From contig WPIO01000403.1 in assembly GCA_009760855.2 (NCBI GenBank), positions 1 to 58,530 of the forward strand: 58,530 nucleotides of DNA, written 5' to 3'. The position numbers were made by a program, and so were the translations under genes. The notes beneath the pieces are model-generated. The model saw nothing but the letters and a program-made list of their open reading frames with translations. It did no database searches and had not been told where the DNA came from. This DNA comes from Cristatella mucedo. Its lineage: Eukaryota; Bryozoa; Phylactolaemata; Cristatellidae. Position 1 is the stretch's first letter. Every line of letters begins with the position of its first letter. Shown here one piece after another: positions 45,701 through 51,129 of this stretch.

Positions 45701-48700
45701 GGTAGACTGGGCAGAAGTTGCTCAAATTATCATATATTGGTCTAGTGTTGCTTTCTTAGTTTGTTGCCTAACTGCAGCCTTTTAAAAAGGGGCATGGCCA
45801 CGTCCTGAGGCTAAGGACATAATTATTTTATTAGTTGTGCATGGCAGCAGCAGATGTATGCATTGCAGAAGTGGGGCAGTGGGAATAGGATCTAGAGGAT
45901 TAGTAGTCTATTTTTGAGTCGACAAATTTCAGGATGAGGTCACTCGTAGACTCCTTGAATGTATACATTGAGTTGCTGCACGGAATTGAGAGAGGGGAGC
46001 TCTATGTTGTTGTTATTGAGGAACACGAGTCCAGAAGGGATGCAGCTAGCTACCTTGGGGATAGACTCTCTCCCCTTGTCTATCTTCCTTCCAAAAAAGC
46101 TACAGAAGCCATAAGCTAGATTGCCACAAGGATCACTAAGTGAAGAGATAACCTAGGAGCCGTTAAGGAGATGTTTGATGGCAGACATAAGCATTTTTGG
46201 ATTTCGTATCTGTGATTCAACAGTATGTTTATCGATGCTACACTCAGCCTTAACTAGGTTGGCTTGGTACGACCTACAGTATTTCTCCAAAGCCTGTGGA
46301 TGAACAGTCAGTCATGGTCGTGCGCATTTTTCTCAAGCTTTGCCTTAGTCGACGCGGTTAGTTTTATTTCTGTGGTAAACCACGGCCGGCCTGGCGAGGA
46401 CACAAAGATAGTTGAACAATGACCATCCAGTGCTGCACACTGCTGCACAGGCGGTAAATGACGGTAAATGCTCACGAAGGTAATCATTAATATCAGCCAA
46501 TTGCGAGAGGTTCACAATTACCAGATTCTACTTGAACCCGAATTCCCTACTAGGCTGTTAGACACTGTGCTGTGCTTTGCAACTGCGCTGACTGTTTGGA
46601 GTGTTTAGTTGTAAGACATGACAGCAACGTTATTAGGTTTAATTAGATGAGCTTCGCTATGTGTCACTATTCGTGCCAGAGGTTTAGTTATGAAACGATA
46701 TGAAGAGACGTAATGGCTGTCGGTTACGTTCTTATTATTCATTGTTGACCTTTTAATGGTCCGTCTAGTATAGGCCCCCTCTCAAGGACTCAGGATTATG
46801 ACCTTAGGCTAAGGACGTACTTTATGATGGAGAGGAAGTTTATGTGCACTGATTGATGATAGCAGTGTGCAGAGTTACAGCTGTAGTCGGTAAGCACGTG
46901 AAAACGTCACAATCAAGCACGGACTATTGCTGCTCTGCTGTCCTGAAAGGTGCCAAACCTGCTAAGGAGCAAGTTGACAGTGCCTCCCCCGAAACGTGCC
47001 TTGCCGTAATCGCCTACTCTGAATGCTGTGTAGCGAAGCCTACTCGTCGAAATGCCGGCAAATATCGGGTCGAAGATGGTCGGCAAGGTCGCGCTCGCAA
47101 TCCGACGAACGGTCGCCGAGACAGGCTTTGCCGCTTGCTTTGCAGACGCAACAATGCTATAGTCATAAACGCTCCTTTGGGCGACCAGGTGCGCCACGCC
47201 CTCTTGTCGCTGAAGCTGCAGCTCGAGGAGCGAGTCGTGCGTGCCGCCGTGTCGCGAGCTTCGCGCGACCTGTGCCTCGGTCTTGAGCATCGCAAAATGC
47301 TCGAGAAGTTAGTCCGCGAAGTTAAAGCTATCGAGCAAAAGACGGCGGCAGTTGCGAAGGCTCTCCGCTCCAAAGATACCGAGGCGCAAAGGTATGAGGT
47401 ACAAAGGGCTACTACACTGGCTGCTGACGAGCAAAAAATGAAACAACTGCTTGCCGCGTTGGTCGACATCGCCTGGAAAAGGACGGAGCACGTGAGCGCC
47501 GGCGAAGAGGCCGAAGGCAAAGCCGAGCAGCTGCTGGCCATGACCGACCTCTGGTCCTTCGCCTCCAAAGCCACTCCCGGCGAGCCGGGCTACGAGGGCA
47601 AGCTCGGCAAGAACGAGCTGCTGAGAGAGCGCGCCAGGCAGCCCAAGGACAGGCTCGACGACGCCAAGCAGGCCAAGCAGGCCATCCGGCGCTTGGCCGA
47701 TGAGTGCTTTGCCGCGCTCATCTCGTCCAGCTGTGTGCCCACATCTGCCCTCGAGCTGCTTCTCGAGAAAAAGGTTGTCAACCAGTTAGCCGTGAAGTGC
47801 CTAACGTCTCCCGTCGAGATGAAAAAGCCGATAACTGAAGTCGCCGAATTCGTCGTAAAATCGCTGCGTCCGCTCGCCGACGGCTTCGTGTGGTACCACT
47901 ACTGCGGGCACTCGACGGTGGCGGAGGGCCTGCCCGACGAAGCGCTGTCTCACGAGCTGCTCGAGGCCGTCGGCCGTCTCGTGGCCAACCTCGTCGTCAC
48001 GCTCGACTGCTGCCACGCTCACGCCAGCATCCCGAAGCTGAGGTTCTACGTGGACGGGCAGGCGCCCTACTCGGGCTACGTCGTGCTGTCGTCGTGCACG
48101 GCCGCCCAAAAGTCGGTGTATAGTGGCTCGACGGCGTTCATCGAGTTCCTCGTCGGCGGCCTTCAAAGCGCAATGGACGACTGCTCGAAGGCTTTCAAGA
48201 GAGCGTTTGATAAGCAACACTGCAACCAGCCGGACTGTCAAGCATGCCGAACGTACAATGCAAGAAAGACAGGGGCTGCTGCGGCCGGGCTCGAGTACCA
48301 GTGCGAGGCGTGCAAGCAACTGAGGCACCACTCAGACGGCTGCCTGCAGCTCGCCAACATCTTCAAGTACGTCAAGGCTCACCTGTGCATCGAACACATG
48401 CGACCCGTGCTCGACTCGTCCTATGCCGAGCGCCATCTGCCGGTGGCATACTTCCGGTCGAAGCCTCTGACATACGACGTGCACGTTCGGCTGCCAATGC
48501 AAAAACCGTTGGCCGACGCCGTTGAGCTCGTCGTCAGCTTGACAGACGTGCCGGCGAGCGTAGAGCAACTTAAAATCGCCGTCCATGCCAAGATTCGGCA
48601 GTTTATGCAGGATCAAAAGGTTCTCTTGGGTGAGCTATCATTTCTTTGCAAAACTCGTAGCTCGTTATTCTCAAGAATTTGGCGTAGGATATTAATCGTT

Positions 48701-49070
48701 TTCGCTTTTTGCTCAGCGCATCGTGGCAGAGCTTGAAATGTAAGACTTATTTTTCGCTTTGGAAGATAATTATACGAGCCTATTTTTGCTGTTGTAGTGA
48801 GTAAATGTAAGGTAGCCTTGTCATCTTTTCACAGGTCCTGTGCAGTGCGAAGAATTTGACGAGCCTGCAGGTCATCAGCCAGCCGATGCTGGCGCCCCCG
48901 TTGCCAATTCGGTGGCTCGTTCCGCCGTTACATCGGCCGAGAAAGTCGTGCCGGCTGGCGTTCTCGCTCATCTCAAACTTCGCACGGCGGTCTGCGAGAT
49001 AACTGACGATGCGGTCATGAAGACAATGTTCCGTAAAGGTTTTGCTATTCACTGCTCAATCAGCCTGTAG
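18848..49070 (+). CDS. 13-exon gene: TKL-like (pseudo)kinase / RING-like / coiled-coil / caspase-like protein, 1109 aa predicted
   Basis: Hand-built model: exons 18848-18911, 22043-22282, 24100-24215, 24715-24803, 38735-38911, 39372-39586, 40085-40212, 42106-42342, 43212-43311, 44563-44688, 45280-45397, 47146-48629, 48835-49070. All introns are GT-AG, phases 1,1,0,2,2,1,0,0,1,1,2,1 match at every junction, and the total is 3330 nt. Residues ~80-422 form a kinase fold: VAVKVL with K121, E141 in helix C, HGDVKSAN loop (D236, K238, N241), ETG (254-256) where DFG is expected, DWFSFG (D294). Residues 445-490 are RING-like, ~575-700 coiled coil, ~750-880 a C14 caspase-like fold (H792 in CGHS, C826 in DCCHA), 896-936 a Cys/His cluster. 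Family knowledge: IRAK/Pelle/RLK kinases, RING E3 ligases and C14 peptidases act in immune and death signalling. Inference: a cytosolic signalling protein, since no signal peptide or membrane segment is visible. Exon 1 is the least certain part, and extra phase 1-1 exons in intron 1 cannot be excluded. Confidence 0.85.
19960..20045 (+). mobile_element. LINE family A 3'-end scrap
   Basis: AGCCTAGAAAGAGCTTGTGT, CTTAGGGCACTATATCAAATGC and a TTATTATAAT tail. Confidence 0.65.
20254..21085 (+). mobile_element. LINE family B copy, interrupted by a SINE
   Basis: The + frame 20390-20731 encodes THKACHGLISLYLAELLHQF, LRALRSSVDKKLPV and VRYRSFSSQVIDCGTRSLN, the family B RT C-terminus. After the SINE (20776-20942) the 3' part resumes (CTTCCTACTTTCTCTTATTT) to a TACATTACAT tail near 21080. 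The 5' limit is uncertain. Confidence 0.75.
20776..20942 (-). mobile_element. tRNA-derived SINE nested in LINE family B
   Basis: Same antisense words as the 15860 copy (CCTAGCTAATTAAACAGCC, GGAATCGAACCCACGATC, GCCTTACCTAGTGTGCCATC). Confidence 0.85.
22043..22282 (+). CDS. Exon 2 (residues 22-102): N-terminal extension and degraded glycine loop
   Basis: Acceptor CTTGTTGCAG/GT and donor AAAG/GTTGGT, the latter weaker than the others. The 80 codons end in LAPRRSAEVYKA once joined to exon 3. This lines up with a kinase beta1-beta2 consensus such as LGxGxxAEVYKA, but the glycines of the nucleotide loop are replaced. An earlier stretch, TIGDDQFDRVEKTPEKDL followed by IDVKIMNE, also looks like a worn kinase N-lobe start, so part of the N-lobe may be duplicated. 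Entry phase 1, exit phase 1. Confidence 0.7.
22283..24099 (+). other. Intron 2, with LTR-element remnant
   Basis: Runs from GTTGGT to TTTTAG. The middle (~23062-23770) is a copy of the LTR-like element also seen near 12-13 kb. Around 23830-23885 there is a tRNA-like scrap with a B-box-like GGGCTCGAGCCC. The rest holds nothing recognised. Confidence 0.6.
23062..23770 (+). mobile_element. LTR-like element remnant, copy 2
   Basis: Inverted relative to the 12-13 kb copy. It shares the LTR-like segment and the leader after it (GTAACGGTAAGCAGGTCAG; GGTAAGCGGCAGGT). The gag start codon of the other copy (ATGCCGCTCGG) reads AGGCCGCTAGG here, so it is destroyed. Minus-strand open frame 23183-23593 is antisense and not considered a gene. 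Confidence 0.55.
24100..24215 (+). CDS. Exon 3 (residues 102-140): kinase beta3 with VAVK lysine
   Basis: Acceptor TTGCATTTTAG/CA and strong donor TGTCAG/GTGAGT. It encodes YEGLEVAVKVLDN, the beta3 strand carrying the ATP-contacting lysine (K121), then the start of helix C (LYKFFCQ). Entry phase 1, exit phase 0. The VAVKVL motif makes this the surest N-lobe exon. Confidence 0.85.
24216..24714 (+). other. Intron 3
   Basis: GTGAGT to TTGTAG, about 0.5 kb. No repeat or other feature recognised. Confidence 0.7.
24715..24803 (+). CDS. Exon 4 (residues 141-170): kinase helix C to beta4/beta5
   Basis: Acceptor CGTCGTTGTAG/GAG and donor CACAGG/GTAAAG. The 29 codons begin ELLCAHVLRSPFLLPLICYS, matching the pattern E-x2-L-x3-L-x-(H/S)P-x-LLPLIGYS at the end of helix C and strand beta4 in TKL kinases. 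E141 is the candidate partner of K121. Entry phase 0 and exit phase 2 fit exons 3 and 5. The exon is too short to be found by ORF length alone. Confidence 0.8.
24835..25075 (+). repeat. CT-rich low-complexity tract
   Basis: About 240 nt dominated by TCTC/CTTT, starting about 30 nt after the exon 4 donor. Confidence 0.8.
26755..29900 (-). mobile_element. LINE family A, near-complete, antisense in intron 4
   Basis: Minus-strand frames: endonuclease 29855-29265 (IDLHALTETCLKS, VVYRLPGTKSSF, FLVMGDFNVHFD), middle 29095-28862, RT 28795-27749 (YRPVSLLPVLSKTLERVVADQL, LLVLLDLSAAFDTIDH, FHFYADYTQLY), RT C-terminus 27522-27070. YADD is mutated to YADY. A frameshift lies near 29395. In-frame stops follow DDY and DIRS, the same two as in the 31990-35205 copy. 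3' end at 26755 with TTATTATTA (antisense). Confidence 0.9.
30385..30478 (-). mobile_element. LINE family A-like 3'-end scrap
   Basis: TAATAATAGTGATAATAATA, CACCCTCAGAGTACTTACTC and GGCTCTTTGTAAATGCTGT on the + strand, the antisense family A 3' end in worn form. Confidence 0.65.
30479..30955 (+). mobile_element. LINE family B copy with inverted 5' half (second locus)
   Basis: 30479-~30648 antisense (GCAGAGCTAAAGCTTCTGTC to GCCTTGTGGGTCACC). From ~30655 sense (GTAGACTGTGGAACTCGCTT) to GTGGAGTTACAGACGG and a TTACATTACATG tail. Layout and breakpoints match the 10858-11345 locus. Confidence 0.75.
30960..31375 (-). mobile_element. LINE family A 3' half, divergent
   Basis: Antisense family A words in order: AACATGCACAGTGTCGGCAC, CTTCCAGGCTTTGGGAGTAT, CTTCAAATCGATATGCTGC, TTGATTGGCAGCCTAG. 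Confidence 0.65.
31376..31989 (+). mobile_element. LINE family A 3' half, cut by the next LINE
   Basis: Sense RT C-terminus (QLGQNSAARLVCRESRS, LNWLPVKQPINFKVLSLTF) and 3' UTR (CATGCTGACACTGTGCATGC). It stops at AGCCAATGTGAA, where the following LINE begins. Confidence 0.8.
31990..35205 (+). mobile_element. LINE family A, near-complete, sense in intron 4
   Basis: One frame runs through endonuclease and RT with only two early breaks: TGA at 33102-33104 and TAG at 34215-34217. Endonuclease: IDLHALTETWLKS, VVYRPPGTKSSF, FLVMGDFNVHFD, LSDHMQISF. RT: YRPVSLLPFLSKTLERVVAD, LLVLLDLSAAIDTIDH, GVPQGSELG, FYADDTQLH. More stops and shifts follow after 34340, then the RT C-terminus and the 3' UTR ending near 35205. 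The 5' start (GGTGGCCGGAACC) is shared with the 57.2 kb copy. Inactive as read. Confidence 0.92.
35206..35280 (+). mobile_element. LINE family A 3'-end scrap
   Basis: AAAGCACCTAGAGAGAGAGA, TCCTCTAATGGCACTTTATT and a TTATTATTATAATT tail, adjoining the previous element's tail. Confidence 0.65.
35285..36180 (-). mobile_element. LINE family A RT fragment, highly divergent
   Basis: Minus-strand pieces LLVSLDPLAAFDTIDQQVLLE, GEPQSSVPGQ and SCLGITATAPQWLGPYLSQ correspond to family A RT, with several frameshifts. Confidence 0.75.
36522..36815 (+). mobile_element. LINE family A 3'-end fragment
   Basis: TTAAAAGAAACTTAAAAACA, CATGCTGCCACTAACCACAT, GAGATTAAGTTCTCTGAGGG and a TTATTATTATTATAA tail. Confidence 0.85.
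36955..37040 (+). mobile_element. LINE family A 3'-end scrap
   Basis: AAATGTAAAGTGCCTGG, GATTGAGTTATCTGAGGGCG and TATTATTATCATTATT. Confidence 0.75.
37640..38260 (-). mobile_element. LINE family B fragment, uninverted
   Basis: Antisense family B from the 3' part (CCTAAGCGGCTTTCGATATG) through AGCTAAAGCTTCTGTAGCC and GCCGTGGCGGGCCTTGT to RT upstream sequence near 38200. It gives the intact order used to read the inverted copies. Confidence 0.75.
38605..38708 (+). repeat. (AG)n / (ACAG)n microsatellite
   Basis: About 50 nt of pure AG followed by ACAG and AG units, ending about 25 nt before the exon 5 acceptor. Confidence 0.95.
38735..38911 (+). CDS. Exon 5 (residues 170-229): kinase hinge, helix D and helix E
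   Basis: Acceptor CATCTTTTTAG/G sits about 25 nt after a long AG microsatellite; donor GACGCAG/GTGAGA. It encodes HPYYALMFPLMSRGDLQ (beta5, hinge, helix D) and RVRIAYQVAVALQTLHT (helix E), typical of IRAK/RLK-type kinases. Entry phase 2, exit phase 2. Confidence 0.85.
38912..39371 (+). other. Intron 5
   Basis: GTGAGA to CTCAG, about 0.46 kb, no repeat recognised. Confidence 0.75.
39372..39586 (+). CDS. Exon 6 (residues 229-301): catalytic loop, ETG (DFG-position) and activation segment
   Basis: Acceptor AACGCTCAG/GC and donor CTAG/GTACGT. It encodes IVHGDVKSANILLD, an intact HxD-x-K-x2-N catalytic loop (D236, K238, N241) of the kind seen in IRAK/Pelle and plant RLKs. The expected DFG is ETG (254-256), and the expected APE motif at the end of the activation segment is not recognisable (HSAAS). 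DWFSFG keeps the helix F aspartate (D294). The substitutions suggest weak, altered or absent phosphotransfer. Confidence 0.9.
39587..40084 (+). other. Intron 6
   Basis: GTACGT to TTGTAG. It holds a degraded antisense family A LINE fragment (~39665-39830), otherwise nothing recognised. Confidence 0.75.
39665..39830 (-). mobile_element. LINE family A RT C-terminal scrap
   Basis: Read on the + strand it gives CTTTAAGTCCTTGGGCTACC, GACAGCCAGTGCCAGGCG and TTTTGCATCAACTGTTAGCA, a worn copy of the antisense sequence seen at 27275-27420 and 50350-50500. Confidence 0.5.
40085..40212 (+). CDS. Exon 7 (residues 301-343): kinase helix F-G region
   Basis: Acceptor CTTTCTTGTAG/TG and donor ATGCAG/GTAGTG. 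It continues DWFSFGL into VLLELLLQKPA, the usual (V/I)LLELLTGKPA of TKL kinases. Entry phase 1, exit phase 0. The remaining residues to MQ343 are not diagnostic. Confidence 0.85.
40213..42105 (+). other. Intron 7
   Basis: GTAGTG to TTGCAG. It contains a GA microsatellite at about 41356-41490. The rest (40213-41350, 41491-42105) shows nothing recognised; long ORFs over the microsatellite are low-complexity artefacts. Confidence 0.75.
41356..41490 (+). repeat. (GA)n microsatellite
   Basis: Long pure GA run with a few GACA units. ORFs in this region are translation artefacts (Arg-Glu / Ser-Leu repeats). Confidence 0.95.
42106..42342 (+). CDS. Exon 8 (residues 344-422): kinase C-lobe end with a cysteine-rich insertion
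   Basis: Acceptor CCGCTTTGCAG/GTC and donor CTGCAG/GTACAT, phase 0 at both ends. ANLLFHIAVNCIS resembles helix H of TKL kinases, and DRSSVPTEELMPVMLLQ resembles the closing RPSM-x-EVV-x-L helix. Between them lies YFYCDDCHCKQW (C386, C389, H390, C391), not part of a standard kinase and possibly metal-binding. Confidence 0.85.
42343..43211 (+). other. Intron 8
   Basis: GTACAT to CTAAAG. It contains a CA microsatellite at about 42663-42760. An open stretch at 42868-43010 was considered as an exon and not accepted for lack of usable splice sites. Confidence 0.7.
42663..42760 (+). repeat. (CA)n microsatellite
   Basis: ACACAC run interrupted by CATGCCCCATGT and GAGGCAA. Confidence 0.95.
43212..43311 (+). 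CDS. Exon 9 (residues 423-456): Ala-rich linker and first RING-like cysteine pair
   Basis: Acceptor TTCTACCTAAAG/AAA (AAG rather than CAG, somewhat weak) and donor GCGAAG/GTAGGA. A 20-residue Ala/Pro-rich linker is followed by NCASCF, the first CxxC (C445, C448). Entry phase 0, exit phase 1. The next exon supplies the remaining ligands, which supports this exon despite the modest acceptor. Confidence 0.75.
43312..44562 (+). other. Intron 9
   Basis: GTAGGA to CAACAG. It contains a short family A LINE 3' scrap (~44335-44400). Nothing else recognised. Confidence 0.7.
44335..44400 (+). mobile_element. LINE family A 3'-end scrap
   Basis: AAGAAGAGATTTAATTCTCT, GTGGCGTTAAACAATTGTC and ATCATTATCC, a worn version of the family A end. 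Confidence 0.45.
44563..44688 (+). CDS. Exon 10 (residues 456-498): RING-like zinc module
   Basis: Acceptor TTTTCGGCAACAG/TA and donor ATCATAG/GTGAGC. It carries C466, C471, C475, C478, C487 and H490. With exon 9 the spacing is C-x2-C-x17-C-x4-C-x3-C-x2-C-x8-C-x2-H. This is close to a RING finger with a Cys in place of the central His and a His as last ligand. A ubiquitin-ligase role is inference; another treble-clef zinc fold is possible. Confidence 0.75.
44689..45279 (+). other. Intron 10
   Basis: GTGAGC to TTTCAG, about 0.6 kb. Nothing recognised. Confidence 0.7.
45280..45397 (+). CDS. Exon 11 (residues 498-537): unassigned alpha/beta segment
   Basis: Acceptor GGGCTTTCAG/GT after a T-rich tract and donor ATAAG/GTAGGC. 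It encodes AHFIAVSGSGKGDKVFKQ and LLDTLTDARFVGIR, a strand-helix-strand pattern. This could be the first beta-alpha unit of the caspase-like fold, but that is uncertain. The reading frame stays open upstream to 45210; the 45280 acceptor is preferred because it alone gives phase 1 with exon 10. Confidence 0.75.
45430..45655 (+). mobile_element. LINE family B fragment
   Basis: GTGACCCACAAAGCCTGCC, ACTGCACCAGTTTCAGC and CTAGACTTTGGAGCTTGG, the family B RT C-terminal region in sense, truncated at both ends. Confidence 0.75.
45660..46440 (-). mobile_element. LINE family A RT fragment, divergent
   Basis: Antisense family A words in order: GTCTTTGATATGAATGGTAG, GGTAGACTGGGCAGAAGTTG, GGATCACTAAGTGAAGAG, GCATTTTTGGATTTCGTATC. 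Confidence 0.7.
47146..48629 (+). CDS. Exon 12 (residues 537-1032): coiled coil, caspase-like domain, Cys/His cluster
   Basis: Acceptor CGCTTGCTTTGCAG/A and donor CTCTTGG/GTGAGC. It is the longest exon, 494 full codons with no stop. Residues ~575-700 are rich in Lys/Glu/Leu/Ala and look like a coiled coil. A helix-strand region then leads to GFVWYHYCGHS (H792) and 34 residues later VVTLDCCHAHAS (C826), the His and Cys motifs of C14 caspase/metacaspase-like peptidases. GYVVLSSCTAAQKSVY and STAFIEFLVGGLQ match the following strand and helix. A cluster at C896, C901, C904, C923, C926, H931, H932 and C936 follows. Base composition is GC-richer than the introns, as expected for constrained coding. 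Confidence 0.9.
48630..48834 (+). other. Intron 12
   Basis: GTGAGC to TTCACAG, 205 nt. The exon 12 frame stays open to 48736, but splicing here joins the frame to exon 13 in phase 1 and is preferred. Confidence 0.75.
48835..49070 (+). CDS. Exon 13 (residues 1032-1109 and stop): C-terminal tail
   Basis: Acceptor CATCTTTTCACAG/GT. It joins exon 12 in phase 1 and runs 77 codons to TAG at 49068. An Ala/Pro-rich low-complexity start is followed by VLAHLKLRTAVCEITDDAVMKT and the end GFAIHCSISL. No domain recognised. Confidence 0.8.
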
Positions 49071-49835
49071 GCTGCTATTGCTGCTTTGCTTTGGGACTTA
49101 GCTTGCGTGTTCACTGAGAAAATGTGTGAACGAACGAGACTCAGCAGCTGCCTCCTCGGCTGAGACTTGCTATGCAACTTATTTGGGCAAAGATGCAAGT
49201 GGTCGAAGTTGCAAGGGTAGACAACATTGTCTCGAACGAAGTTGCACAGCTTTGACTCTGCAAATGACGGTAAAACTATGTATGGGTGTTTAGTGCTTAG
49301 GTTTTAAGAAGTGTTAGCTAAAGCAAGCTCTTTTCTTAATTTGAAAAAATATATTAAAAAAACGATAGAAATGTATATATATAGATGTATTTTTTTCTAC
49401 AGGCTAATCAGAGATTGGCCATTTGAAACGCTTAGGATGTTCGTTTGCTAAATTATCAAACCTATACTAAGTGCAGCTGATGTTCTCGGACGGCAGGAAT
49501 TTGGTTATTTTGAAAAGCATATTTTCTTTAGCTCCGATTGTCTTGCTAACACGGGCAGCCCTTCCTTGTTAGTGCATTACAACTAAATGCTGTTACGCTT
49601 GTCTCAGTTCTCAGTTCTGTTCAGCAGTTGAAAAATCGTTCAGCCGACTTTTGTGTTGCACCTGATATCGCTAAAGACTGGCACAGTTAGCTTAGCAAAT
49701 ATCCGCAAGTTGTGGCTGCTCAGCTGTGTTATCGACACTTTTACTGCATCCTTAGAATTTACTTTTGCCTGTACACTGATATATAAAGACACATGAACGA
49801 GTTGCAACGGACCAGCTTTACTCATGTAATAATAT
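49071..49835 (+). other. 3' flank / putative 3' UTR
   Basis: Sequence after the stop codon. It contains ATTAAA at about 49353-49358, a possible variant poly(A) signal about 285 nt after the stop; no AATAAA was seen. Otherwise nothing recognised before the LINE fragment at ~49838. Confidence 0.4.
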
Positions 49836-49837
49836 TA

Positions 49838-50704
49838 TTAATACTAATGCACCTGATAAACCGCCCTCAGAGAACTCATTCTCTTTCTAGGCGCTTTACA
49901 TATGCTGCAAAGGGAAATGGAATTGAATGCTAAGTATAATCATGCTTGAAAAAAAAAACAAAATGATACCATGGTTAGGGGTGACATGCACAGGGTCAGC
50001 ATGAAAATGTGGTGAGTGGCAGCATGCACAGTATCACCATGCATGAGCACGTGAAGGACGAATCACAGCGACCCACTAAATGCTGTCCTAAATAGGTGTG
50101 TTTTTAGGTTCCTTTTAAATGTGGTCAGGTCAGGGGATGTTCTGACGCAATATGGGTGGGAGTTCCAGGCTTTTGGAGCATACGAACTGTATGCATGGTC
50201 TCCAAAGGATTTAAGGTTTGTACGAGGCATTTCTTGACTGCTGGATTCCTAAAGCTGGTCGTACGATGCTTGGCCTGATGGGGAGTATGTCGGAGAGATA
50301 GGCTGGATCCAAAACATGAAGAAACCTAAAAGTGAGCGACAAAACCTTGAAGTCAATCCGTTGCTTGACTGGTAGCCAGTGCAGGTCGGCGAGAAGTGAA
50401 GTAATGTGGCAACTGCGACGCTCACGACAGACTAGCCTAGCTGCAGAGTTTTGCACCAGCTGCAATCGCCCGATCGCACATGCTGGTAGGCCAGCGAGCA
50501 GTGAGTTGCAAAAGTCGAGACGAGATGTCACGAATGCATGGACCAACTTAGACGTGGTATCCTTAGCTAAACAAGCCCGAATTTGAAGCTGAAAATAGGC
50601 AGATTTGACAGTGGAGCTGATATGGTCGTCTAACGAGAGGTCGCTTTGGAATATGACACCTAGATTTCGAGCTGATTCAACTGGAGATATGCTGGCAGAG
50701 CCAA
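49838..50704 (-). mobile_element. LINE family A, 5'-truncated 3' part
   Basis: Minus-strand RT C-terminus (SARNLGVIFQSDLSLDDHIS, LVQNSAARLVCRERRS, LHWLPVKQRIDFKVLSLTF) and 3' UTR, with a TTATTAATACTAATGC-type 3' end near 49838. Its 5' truncation point at ~50704 abuts the left end of block copy 2. Confidence 0.85.
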
Positions 50705-51129
50705 CTTTTAGTTTAGTAACAGTATGTATTAATTTACTATTATCTTTTTCAATTTTTATTATATTTCTAATTATGAGAGAGCCTTTTTTCCATTCACATT
50801 TTTCTGTACTCATAGGCTCGCGTCGTATTTAAAAAAGCCACCTAACGAAATAGCAGTGACTGCAGCTTAGAGATTGTGATTCCTTCGATTTTTGGTTCCA
50901 GTTCTATCAAAACCAAGGTACTTAATTTTCTCTTTACAAACATTGAATGTATTCAAATTCACAAGGAGCCTAACCGGTATGTCAGCGTTCTCAATGAATC
51001 AGTTTACTTCCATCAAGGCAACGTACAGAGGCCTTCGAGGGGATCGTGCGTGAGCGCCGTAATATTTAGGTTGTCAAACAGCACATCTAAATTACCAAAA
51101 TTTTAACCCCGAACTTTTGATATACATCT

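Larger units (their letters stand above)
45398..47145 (+). other. Intron 11, with LINE fragments
   Basis: GTAGGC to TTGCAG. It contains a family B fragment (+) at ~45430-45655 followed directly by a divergent family A fragment (-) at ~45660-46440. 46500-47145 holds nothing recognised. Confidence 0.75.

Noticed and set aside
46853-47145. Upstream extension of the exon 12 reading frame
   Set aside because: A good acceptor at 47145 gives the phase 2 join required by exon 11; the extension has no recognisable content.
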